Positions 37,228-50,300 of a stretch of DNA of 64,000 nucleotides are shown here, in pieces. The notes under the pieces are model-generated. The model ran no database searches. It saw nothing but the letters and a program-made list of their open reading frames with translations, and had not been told where the DNA came from. Made by a program: the position numbers and the translations under genes. Each line of letters begins with the position of its first letter. The stretch's first letter is position 1. Source of the stretch: Diphasiastrum complanatum (taxonomy: Eukaryota > Streptophyta > Lycopodiopsida > Lycopodiales > Lycopodiaceae); the NCBI GenBank assembly GCA_029204225.1, contig CM055100.1, positions 20,108,155-20,172,154 of the forward strand, read 5' to 3'.

Positions 37228-40200
37228 CTATAGGCGGGACTTGGAATCTTGTACAATAGTACCCTGCAAGGAAGAATGAAATCAGCTGGCTTGTTTTTCT
37301 GAATTTCACCTAGTGCTATAGACTTTTCTACTTATATATTGATAACGGCTTACCAGTGGAGTTCCTTCATTGGCTCTTTCTTCGAGGAATGAGCTAGGCT
37401 TGAAAAACGTGCCAAAAGTAACTGCCCACTGGCTCAACTTTGAATAGACATAGTTAGCTCCTATAGAATCTGCCCAGAATATCAAGCCCCCTCTGTAATA
37501 AAAGCAGAAGTTCAATTCTCAGAATATAGCTTATTAATGACTACTAGTAACCTTTGAACAAGCAATATAAAGAAGCAACCCTATTTGCAACTATTAAACT
37601 ACATTTTAGAGAATCAACTCCATCATGGATAGTTCCAAAACCATGGATGTAGAGCTCTCACTTCTTCCATAGCCCTATAGTACAGAAGCCTATGTGTTTT
37701 CCATAAAACTGCAACAAGCACTTGCATATAGAGTAACTAATAATGAGAAAGTTTTGCTGACTCGAATATCTTGTTACACGTATATTGACACTAATGGCTC
37801 TTGGTAAGAATATGCCTCCACATCGAGTGGGATTCTATGCTTGATGTTGGTGCATTTAGTTTAGATTATCCAGGTGCTATACTTTTTGAGTAGAATATCA
37901 TCAAGATTTAAAGTACAAGAGTGGGATACTCCACCAACTGCTGCCATGTCATAGAATCTATAATACGCTACAAAACTTCTCAAATAACAAACGCCCAAGA
38001 ATAGGTGAAAAGTACATGAATAAGCTACATTCAAATCTGAAACTTGCTCATGGGTCAAACAAAGTCCCATTTGAGCTCTGAACCATAAACCCTCAAGTGA
38101 GGATCTAAATGCCGCAATCAAAATTTTCTCATGGATCGTAAATGGCTCGTTGAAGTATTAACCCTTAAAACCATGGAGAAATGAATGTTGTCATCTGGAA
38201 CTTGCTCGTTGATCAAAAAATGACTCATTTGAGCCCTAACCTAGTAACTGTGACTTACGGTACTGGATGGTCTTGTAAGAACTAGATCATTGACCATAAA
38301 CAACTTATTTGGCTATTCAACGTAAGACCTTATGTGGGGAACTAGATCATGTTGTTGAAATATGCTCATTGGTAAAAACCAAATTTTTTTATATTCTTTC
38401 ACAGACCAATAAGGTAAATTTCAAACAGTACTCAAGAAGGCAGGACTTGGCAGAAGGACAACCCAGCCATGATGAAGGCTACCTCCAAATAACAGCCACC
38501 AGAATGGAATCAAATTTTTATTAAATCATAAATGGGAAAATCCCAGGTAAACATAAACATTCCAATTAGAACAAAATTACCTGTATGGGGGAAAGCCAAG
38601 TCCTACGATTGAGGCTATATCAACATCCGATGCCTTAATTGTGATTTTCTCATGGAGCAAACGACATGCTTCATTGACAACTGGAAATAAAACCATTTCA
38701 AGAATGTCCTTGTCCGTGATGATAGTAGCCTGCACAAGAAATGAGTACCATAATGAGTTTGCTCTTTATGTGAAGGACAGAGAAGCCATATTCAGATTCA
38801 TGTCAATAAACCCTTTGTCAAAGGCTCTCCTTGCCTGCACAGATCTTAAAAACAGTTAAAGAGAGGGAAATACAACCGAATTCTTGTTAAGAATACCTCT
38901 TTTTGAGGCAATAGGTTTGAGAATTGTCGAGAATTTGCCATGTATGTCTTCACTTCTTTATAATGTTGAGCCTTGCCCTTATGATCGTACAAGTAGAAAC
39001 CTTGCCCACTACTTGTACCTGCATATATTTTCTAAGAATCACTTGACGATTCACAAGGTCCAGAGATATGCTTAAGAAAATCATGCATCACAGTAGAAGG
39101 AACAGTTCTCACAAAGCAAATATGTTACCTAAATGTCCATCCTCAACTAGCGAGAGGATCAAATTAGAAACATAAGTGTGATCAGGGTAATCTTTTGAAT
39201 ACTTTAGTCCAATTTGAACACCCAGCTTCAAGCCCACAAAGTCTAAAAGCCTGCAAGCAATTCTCGAAGCAAACTGGGTGTTGGGAAGATCCATGAATTT
39301 GGCCAGTCTTGCTGGCTTACAGACTGCTGCTTTTAATTGCAAATCCACATATTACAAAGCGTAGGCTTCAAAGAACAGAGTGTGTGGACAAACCTGAAAG
39401 GTCCCTTTGGCATACCAAAGACATCAACTACGCCATCAATTTGATATGGATCAAGACCTAAGTCAACCAAGAACAGTGCTGCTTGGAAGAACATAAACAA
39501 GATACGGTTCACAGCTGAACCAGTGCAGTTGCTCACCACCACTGGAACCTTTTTAAGTATCTTGCCAAAATGGATACTGTCAAAAACAACTTGAGGGGAG
39601 GTTTCATCTGCACGAACTATCTCAAGAAGTGGCATCTCATCAGCAGGACTTTGAACATGCAAAGAAACAAACAAACTCTGCAATATTAGGATGTATACAG
39701 ATCTAGAGAAAAGAAGATGCCAGTGTTCTAGCTAACTGACTCCAGGAAAGGACATATGAAGCTCCAAATTTGATGACTAACAAAAGCATTCATATCCTAA
39801 AACAATCAAATTCTTGCAGTAAATCACCCAAAAAAGTGGAGTCCAACAATCCGACCCAGAAAGTCGGTGGTTGCTCCCACAACTTTTAAGCCAATAGTAG
39901 ATGTACTAGTTGCCAATATACAAGTAGGAGCACAAACTATCTCAAGATCTTGAAAAATCTGCTGCTTATGAGCAACATCTTCAATCACAGCCTGCACAAA
40001 AGTTGCATAGTGAAAGATTGTCAGTCTGGCTCTGCAATTGCTTCTCAGAAATTTAGTAGAAACTCACTGCTCATTCTTAGCACTTGCATTAGAATTCAGC
40101 CTGCAGCAACCGGTTGGCGAGAGAGAAAGGGAGAGAGTTTTAAGTGCCAAAATGGTAAATATAACTTGAATACATATCAAAATGTTGTCCAAGGGAGCTC

Positions 40201-43177
40201 AATGCATTTTTAAGAAAACATAAATAAAAGTAAACTAGGTAGAATATCTAGAATATCATCCATTACGTTTGTCTGAGAAGTTCATGTATATAAAATGGCT
40301 GGATGGTGCAACTATATTCTAGGACTCATCCTCATGTATCAGCTTGAAGTGGTCTAAGGAAATTCGTGATGAAAGCTGAAGAGTGTAATGTAGTGGTGGT
40401 AGCAATAGATCATTGTATGCAAGTATGCCTTGATGCATGCGGAGCTGAGGACATCTCAGTAATGTGAGATGAGACTGCAATAGACCCCTAGATTGAGGAG
40501 GATGGCATATGTTGTCTTTGAGTCAGAACACCTCCCATAAGATCAAAGCAACGCATCTTTGGGAGTCATACAAGATCAAGGAACGAAGTTTCATTGGTGG
40601 GTCTTTGAATAGGCAATGACAACTCCCTCTAATCTCAAAGTACAAAAACAAAAACAAGAGACACCCATAGAGCAAGATGAGAACAACTATAGTATCAGAG
40701 GAAGCAGGAAAAAGGCCGCTCCTTCCACTTACCTAAATATTCCTGATCTAGAGCATGACGTGTCTGCATCTCCCTAGAATCAAGAATGCTTTCTAGCTCA
40801 TATGCAAGTTGATGAGAACCCAGAAGCATAATTAGAACAGTTTCTTCACGAATTCCTCTAACTCGCGAATTCCTAAGAATTCTGCCCACGAATCCCGTCC
40901 CGCTCCTGTTCGCGATTTCTTCGACCTGCCCCTTCCTGTCCGCGAATACCTTTCGCAAATTCTGCGCAAATTCATCGTCGACCTGGCCCTTCCTATCTGC
41001 GAATACCCCCCGCTCGCGAATTCTCGCGAATATATCTGATGGCCACTAGAGTACGATTCTTTAATATATCAAGCATCTGATATCAACTATCATGGCGCTA
41101 CCAAAATGGGATCTACCATAGAGGTCAAAGCTTGCAAAACAGCTATTTCTTCTTGCATATGTCAAGATGATTTGAAAATCTTTTGCTGGAACAATGGACT
41201 TCTATGATGTAGTGAATTTGCTTTGAGCTAATCAGGTTACATGGAAGCATATCCTACTACGTTCCAAAGAATCGCTAGACATGCTAGATTTATTTTACTC
41301 TTAGCATTATCTTCACTCTGCTCTTAGTATCAAGTAATGTATCTAGAAGGAAAATGTAAGCCCCAAAAAATTTAACCATTTTCTAGCCATTTGAAGCATC
41401 TTCTAACTTCTGCTTATTTGTTAAAAAAATAAGATGCCTCAAGATCCATAGCTTTCATGTAATGTGTTAAAGCAATCTAGTATTACGGCTTGGGATAGCT
41501 CAAACATATTGTATCTTGCCAATACTCACCTCAATGACCAAATCAACGGTTTTGAAATCATTGTAATCCAAGACACCCTTCACAAGCGAGAAAGTTTTGT
41601 CGAACTTTTCCTTGGGCAATTTTTCTTTCTTCACATGATCATGCAAATTTGCTGTCAAAACCAGCCACCGTATAGGTCAACTCGAAAGGCGACATCCTCT
41701 AGAACATTGAAATGTAAAAGTGTACAAAATCTTTATGAAAGCTAATTTACTTCTGAACTGCAAAATATTGTCAATAATGAGAAAAAAAATTAAAAAACAA
41801 TCAAAATGGCTTCCTCTCAGTGAAGCCAAAAGAAAAGCCAAAAAGCATAGGCATGAATTTAAATTCTGAGAACCACAAAAGAACAAGACAAAAATTGCAG
41901 TAGGTAAAATAAAGATCACTTGAAGGAACCAAAATATCCCCTGTTACAAAGAAAAACAACATTGAAATAAAGCTTAGACAATTAATACAGTACCCACAAT
42001 ACTAACCATAATTGTCACACAGCCCTGAGCATGCCTAGTCAACAGAAAGCTTTTTCTGGAAATCTATTAACACTTTCCCTATTAATTGTTGCTATTCTGA
42101 ATTGTTCCGCTTAGCTTTTAAAAGACATTGTAGAAAGCTAATCAACACTGTTAAACAATGAAAGCACATTGTTTAAAGAGACCCCAAATCCTTCATGGGA
42201 TAGGTTGCTCGACCATGCATCAGCCATGGATGCATTGCTGAAATAATGGATATTGCTGTGATAGTAGTAATCTGAAGTAGCTTGTTTGAATGCATTACTT
42301 TATACGATCTCTGGTATTTACACCTAGCTTGGCCGCCATTTATGTTTCAAATTTTTTTTTCTTTTTTGCTATGCACAAGAATCTTGTAAAACCTGAAGAA
42401 TAGTACATGCCTGAATTTGTTTGAAGCACAAACCTTTGATCTTGTCAAAGCTCATCACAAGAGCATTGGAATCAACTTCTTTCAGTAACACAGGAATATT
42501 TCTCAATATAAGCATTGTAACTATGCCTGAGCCTATGAATCCACCACCAACAACTGCTACTTTCTTGATAGCTTTTGGTTTCAAACTTATGTCGGTCACT
42601 CCAGGAACCTGCGGAAAATATAGTGTCCATCAAGTGTATGATACATTCATTAGATAACTTGACATACTTGTAGTGTCATTTGGTATCGGTTGTCATTGAA
42701 AGTATTTCTAACATGGACTCCAGTTTCCTGAATTGGGCCAAAAGCTGGACTTCAGGTCACATGGTCTAAAGCCTAATAAACACTGTGGCACCCAATGCCA
42801 CGTCATAACCAATATGCTGCCTGCATGAATGTGGAGGAGTAAGACCTGGACCTGGTTTTATGACAGGGAAGAGGATCATCAAGATGAGGAAGCCACAAGG
42901 TGCATTGCTATACCATGTAAAGTTACTTCCAGCACAAAGAACAACAATGGCTCAAAGAGAAAAAAGTTGGTCCTTTGAGAAATTATACACCTTTGATGTT
43001 GCTCGCTGTGCAAAAAACACATGTACAAGAGCCTTGGACGTATCCGACGTCATGACCTCCATAGCTGCTTTCTCCTCCTAAAACAGCAAAAGGACCAGAA
43101 GATATCAAGTGCACAGCACAAACTTCGAAGTTCTTCAGCCAAATAAAGGAAACTAAAACAAATATCTTCATGAATAC

Positions 43178-43211
<34 letters not shown>

Positions 43212-44342
43212 GGTAGATCCTCTTGCAAAACCTTTCTTATATGCAATAAATTCCACAGTAACCAACACCCAATTCTTGTAGACTACAGTTAGTCACGTCA
43301 TGTGTGCCACCGTAGTCACTCCTAAACTCAATTAGAAAGACTACTCCTAAACTCAATTAGAATCAGAAACGAAACAGGAAAAAACAATAGCTACTGCTGG
43401 CATGTAACACAAATGTGTGAAGATATGAACTATCCAAGTTTTCCATTAGACCAAAAATAGCATCCCAAGCAACATTGCAAGGTTGAGATTGCTAAAACAT
43501 AATGCTAAAACAGCAGGAACACAGTTCTAGTTTTGCAGAAGAGACCAAAAGATATCAAGTGCACAGCACAAATTTGGAAGTTATGCAGCCAAATGAAGGA
43601 ATATGTAAATATTCTCTTGCCAAAAGTGTCTCATATGCAATAACTTCCACAGTAGCCAAAACCTTTGAGAAGCCAAGATCACGCAATCTCTGAATAAGTA
43701 GATGGCATGGGATTGAATCAAAAGCTTTTCTGAAGTCAACTAAACAGCAGAAAACTCTCTCTGGCCTGCTCAATAATGGATCGAAGTGTGAACATGTGAT
43801 CTGATGTGGAATACTGCCTGAGCCATAGCATGTAGACATCTGGATTCTGCCTCACAGTTCACAGCTGAATGCAAGATCATCCCAACATGTCCAATCATGA
43901 TAGTGCGGTAGTTCTCAAGTTTCATATGATCACAGCTCTAATGAATGGGATGCCTGATATTGGTGCACCAAGCTGGAGGAAAACCAAAGATGACGACTAT
44001 ATTTAGGAAATTGGCTAATGTGGGGAGGTATTTGTGACATGAATCAAGAGTTCAGCTTCCAAGTCCTCAATAGCCCAACCACGTCTTGATCTCAGTTTGT
44101 CTATGGCAGTGTGGGCAAAGTCAGATGTGAAGAGGGAGAACTTAGATGATCTAGGAGCGATCTCAAAGAAGAACTTCAAGTGTACAGTTTTGAGGACACA
44201 TGTAGTGAGATCCGATAAAAAAGCAAGTGGGGCACGTTGTAAGAACTCATGCCACAAAGGGTCTCAGCAAGTGAGCATGCATGATGAATGGAAGCTCAAC
44301 TGACAATGAGTCTGTGCTGCTATAGCTGCTGCTTCTTCTTTT

Positions 44343-44397
<55 letters not shown>

Positions 44398-47300
44398 AGA
44401 GGAAGAAGAAGAAGAAGAACAACAACAACAACAACAACAACGCTTCATTAATGTCTCCTAAGGTACATAAGACTGAAAATGGGCAAACATTTGTTTATTC
44501 TTGATCAGATTTTGGTGTGCAGAGGTCAAAAAATTCAGACACAAACCCATTGTGACAAAATTTGCAATTCTATAAAGAACAAAAGTTTACCTTGAGTAGA
44601 CCAGCACAACCACCAGCTACAACACCTGCCTCTATTGCATCAAGACAGATGTGGGGATATCGTACATTTGGAGATGCTTTTCTAACTTGGTTTCTTGCAG
44701 CTTTTAATATTGTACGAGCCTCTCTTAAGGGCTCTAGTTTATCAGTACGATGTAGGGAAGACAACCAAGGTCTTTGACCTCTTGCAATGTCCAAAGCCCA
44801 GGCCCGTGCTGCATCTAAGAGGTCACCTTGCATGGCAATAGCATCGACAAGTCCTAAATCCTTTCCCTCCACTGAAGTTACTGGTTTAGAAAGCTGCACA
44901 AAAATGAGATACATTCAAAAAGTCAAAAGAAATTGCAGAAAGATAACAACCAATGGACAATGCCATGGAAGGATTTGTATTCAATTGTACTTGGTGCAAC
45001 TTTCTCTACAAGCTAGCAAGTCAACACAGTGGAAAAGTTAGTTCTTTTAATCTAGACATGGGTGAACTTTTTACACCCATGCCTTGAAATGACTTGGATA
45101 TGAAAGTATGCAGGAATGTTGCTTGCAGCAGCAATCACAGTGTATATCCATTAAATAAGAGAATCATGTTGTGTGATGTAAGCCTTGCATCTCAAGAACC
45201 CTTCCTCTGAGGGGAAAAACTTATGTAAGACATTGATCTCTAAATAGCAAACTGCCTTCTTTTCTTAACTGGTACAAGTATGCAAATTGCAAAAGTATAT
45301 TCAAGATTCTCCATGTTCCAAAAGATAAAACAAATAGCAAGTATATTTGTGACGGGGATATTAAAAAAAACAATAAATGAACCATTAATCTAAAAGTTAG
45401 TTGCCAAAATTGGTTGAAAAGATGCATACTGAACTTTTTGGAACCCCACAGCTAAAAACGCCATATGCAGACGTATTCGAGCCGTTTGAAGCTGCTTTCT
45501 TGGACCTGGCCCCTATGCATTGCTTATTGTTTTATGTGCAATCTAGTTGGCTACTGCAAGTCACAGAAGACAATGACTACTTGTTCTAGAACTAGAAACT
45601 AGAAAAACCAGCAGTCTATGCAAAATGTCATGATTAATGATGATTTGGGATGATGACATGGCATATTCATCAGTATGAGGATACCAAATTGCCATAAAGA
45701 CATTTTCTGGGTGCCTTATTGAAACGTCTTTGTGTTCTGGTACCTATGATCTGAAGCTTGAAGGTTATCTGTGCATGCAACTGAATACATCAATAGAATG
45801 CAGTATGTGTTTTGTGCTATTTTTTAGACACCTTAAAAAAGAGGATATGCAGATTTGACATTAATATCATTGCCACAAGGATCTTCATATAAACATCGTC
45901 CCAAATTCTCTTCTTTTTAAAATCCACCGTATTTCCTACTAATAAGATGAGATTAGTTTCTAAATGGTGGCTTACTGATTGACATCATATTTCTTCACCT
46001 CAAGGTCTGGAGATAAAAGATCTTTCATTCAGGTAGGCTACAGCTCACATAAGCTATCAATTCAGTAACCCACAACAAGCTGAAAAGAAGTGTACTTGAA
46101 ACCAACCAAAGCAACAAAAAAAGTTTTTCTCTCTTTCTAGAGTAGTCACTATATACATAGCTCTTAGTTCATCTTGAGGTAGTCATGCATGGCAAGGCTG
46201 CGTTACGGGACCAAGTCCTGAAACCTATTACAACACACGGCTTATGCCTCCAGCACTAGACTCAGTATAGAACATACCATGTGCACACGACCAGCTGGCT
46301 ATGTATAGAAAGAACTGACGACGTAAACTTTTAGCTTTAATTTTTAGCACTCTCCCTAAAGCTTAAGTTTACTCTCAACAATACATATAGAAAGTTTCTC
46401 TCTAAACATCCCAAATTTGTCCCTACTTAACGGTTTTGTAAGGACATCTGCTAACTGATCTACAATACTACAATGTACTATTTAACTTCTTTGCTAAGCA
46501 CACGTTCACGTACAAAAAGTGATATTTGATTTCTATATGTTTAGCCCTAGTGTGATAAATAGGATTTCTCAGAAGTTGTATACCACTCTAACTATCACAT
46601 AAAATGACACTCCGAGAGTTACTAAAGTCCAATCTCTGCAAGCACTTGTCGTTACGAAACCACTTCTGTACAACACTTCCTAAAGCTTTAAACTCATCTT
46701 CAGTAGTAGATAACGCTATCGTATTCTGTTTCTTACTGGACCATGAAAAGCAACCAGTACCAATGTGAAAGACAAACTGAAGTAGATCGCCAGTCATCCA
46801 TATTACCACCACAATCTGCACCTCATTGGTCACATACACATCATCGAGGTCAAGGTAATCGTCGTCATTCAAAGCCTCTCATGAAAGCTCATCCTTTCCC
46901 TTATTTCGTTGGGCAATGGCATGACCATCTTCGGAGAAAGCTTGAGCAGCCAAGCTCCTCAACTCCTCAGAATTGGCCATCTTGGATCAAACAAGAGGTA
47001 AAAGAGACAAATGAACTAAACAATCCTAACAATGCCCAAAGTCAAACAAATCCCAGTTTTGATGGCTTTGAGATGTGGCTTATGCCTGCACACCTATTGT
47101 ATCCTAAACCGAGAAAGCAATCTACTAGGCTTCACATTTAAGGACTTGCATGCACTTGTATCCTTCTGAAACTAATTCCGTTACTAATTGATCGTAAATT
47201 AGTTAAATTGCTTGCTTGTAGGAATTAGCTTGATCCAAGTAATATGCACAATTTCACACAACTCATTAGCTTACTGCTAAGACTAATCTGAAAATTGAAT

Positions 47301-50300
47301 AGCAGATGGAAAGATCTTGCCTGTATACAAGTTAAACAGGAACTCCAGCCCACAAGTGACTCTCAAACAGCCTTCCATTCCATGCTGGCACTGCTTACCG
47401 TACTATCCTGGTACTGCTAGAAATCACCCCAAATTTGGTTGGAAAAGAGCGCTGGGATTGCCCAAGGAAAAGTGCTAAAATTCTGCAGAAAAATGTGCTG
47501 GATCTGCACCAGGGTTTGCTGGCTTTTGCAGGTAAATCCAAAAGTTCTCCGCCCAGCCATGTCCTCTCTCTTACAGAGAGAACCCCTCTAAACCCACTAT
47601 AGACTGTTGGCATGCACAGGTGCCATGTGTCGTGACACCTCTGTGAGTGAACCAGTCATTTGGCCTTCATGTGTGAACACTACTGCATGTACACAACCTG
47701 CATGCATATACCCAATCCTGACTTTGGCCCCGATAAACAATAACTATTACTCATAGCCTACTTGGGGGTTATGTGCCAGTGTTGGGTCTATACGCATGCA
47801 CGTGCCATTAACACTGTCTTGCCCTCCTCTAACTATCCTAACCGACACGCCCTAGGGTTCGCACTGATCCCATACTCATAACACACAGGCTGGTTGTTTG
47901 CATCATCAAGCTTGTGCAATGCATGCAGCATGGCATCCACCCAACATAAGTGAATCCCAAACATGCTTCTTCCAAATGCTGCTGCAGATGTGAGTGCCAT
48001 TGCAAGATGGCGCATGATGCAAGGAGAATTAGTTTGATCACTAGGACCATAGCCAGGGCTAGGAGGGAGGTTGCAGCAGTTGAGGAAGGTGACGGTGTCG
48101 AGGAGAAAGCAGATAACGGGTAGGCAGAGTATGAGACAGAGGAGTGTGGTGCTGGGTAGGAGGAAGATGAGGAGATGGACTTTGATCCTGAGGTAGAGAC
48201 CCTGCGGCAGAAACAAATGCAAGAGATACAAGACCTATATGCAGAGGCAGGGGTAGCACACCCAAGGAAGGGTTGCAGTCGGGGGCTGTGGAAGAGGGAG
48301 AGGCATGAGCAGACCACGATGAATGTCTCCTTGCTATCATCATTTTGGAATGATAGCAATGTGGTCTTTTCAGGAGATGAGAATGATGATGTTTACAGAT
48401 TGAAATTTACCACTTTTTACATTTACGAGACCCGAAATATCTTTGGAAAGTCAAAGGTCTTCTTAAGTTCTCCATATTTTGTTGGTAGAATCACCTTTCT
48501 CAGATAATCGAGTATTGAAGAACACACACTTTTTTCGAAGGTAAGCAGCTTGTCCTTATTATTCAATCAGATCGATCTTCTAGTGCTTGTTGAGCTTCAA
48601 ATAGATTGCAGCCAACAGGTTCGGCCTAAAGTAGATACTATATAGTTTTTCAAACTTACATTTTGCCCCAACAATGACCTTTTAACACGCCAGCCAACCC
48701 CCAAAAAAACCAAATCCTGCAAAAAAAAAGTTTAAAAGCATTCTCACCAATACTCTGGAATGGAACGCTGGATTTCTCCATAATCATTCGATCTGTGTCC
48801 ATTCCAGAATGTTAGGCAACTATGCTTACAGTCATAAATCGTGCTTCAAGACAAACATTTAATCATCCCTTATTTGATCCCTAAACTTTACTTCTGATGA
48901 GACTGTATTGTACACAATCATATGTACCCATTGCAACAGAAAGCGGCATTTGAATAGCAATTACCAAGATCATTTGAATTGCCTTTAAAAGCCCAATAAG
49001 TCGTGGAAGTCTTTGAGTGCCTGACAAAGTCCAGTTTGGAAAAGCCTGGTCACCGTCAGTTTTAACTTTCAATTTTCTTGATAGAGAAGGTGACAAATGT
49101 CACACGTTAGTAACAAACATATATACCTACCACCATATCCAGGGATAATTCCAAGTTGTTGCTCAGGTAAACCTAGCAGGGCAGTGGGAGCTGCGACCCT
49201 AGCACTGCAACACTGCACAAAAGCAATCATAACCTGGTGAAAATAGGAACAAAAACCTAACAAAATTGCCAGAAAACCCTCATAACTATGCATAACAAAT
49301 AAGCATTGCCAAAAAGCTGTGATGGAGCTAGAATTTATTTCACCAACCTACTTTAAAATGTGTGCTTTATGATGTATTGAGGCAAGTAGATAAAAAAAAC
49401 ATGCCCCAAATTTTTCATCTTTGCAGCTTCAACAGTTTATTCACAAAACAAAACTTTTCAGTCACATGATCGACAAATGGTACATCCCTTTGAGGACATT
49501 ATTATTGAATGTTATGGCTTCGCATTTTCTACAGTAGTAAGAAGCAGCGTTCTGTTAATGCTACGTATCAGTATTCTAATTGTTCAGGGCAAAATCACCA
49601 TGGCTAACTCCAAGCCACCACCCAATGCAAGTCCTTCAATCGCAGCAACAGATGGCTTTTTGGCATCTGGATAATGAAAACTCACTCAGTCAGGATTGAT
49701 AAGAACTAAAGATGCAGAATAGCTGTACACAGGCAAAAACATTTTACCTGGCAAGATAAAAGACTGACAGCATCTACTTTTCCAGAACCTATATCAAGAA
49801 TTAGAAAGCAACCAGAAGGAAGGCTCTCACTATGTCTGCAGAGAACCAAGTGAACTTGCTATTAATAGCTGAATTTATTTTGGATCTTAGAGGCTTTTAA
49901 GTTATGACATGGCTACAAATTTTAGAAGCCAAATTTTGATGATACATAAATGAATAGATAGGGCAATCAAAGCAAGACCTTCAATGAGATGTGTCATAAG
50001 GTCCACTGATATACGTTCCCGATGTACAACTGCTCCTTCTGTCCCAAAAGAGAACGTGGCATGAGGTTGGAGCAAGAAAAATTCCACAATCATCTATGAA
50101 CAAACTTTTTCAAGGCATCACCTATCTCTTATTTAAAAAACTAGACAAGAACCAATACCATGCTTATGATGCTCTTTGAACTCGCTAATGTCAGCCCCGC
50201 CACAGAATTTGCCTCCTGCACCTGCAAATTAAATACAAGTACCAAATGTAAGTGGAGACTAGGTGGAAGAAACATTTCCTTACATGGAGAAATAATGTAG

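Noticed and set aside
38741-38870. Possible extra MFP exon (RAFDKGFIDMN-like reading)
   Set aside because: The flanking exons at 39018-38897 and 38729-38581 are already in phase and match the family without it.
40688-40705. agtatcagagg resembling a primer-binding site
   Set aside because: Two or more mismatches and no LTR edge or gag nearby.
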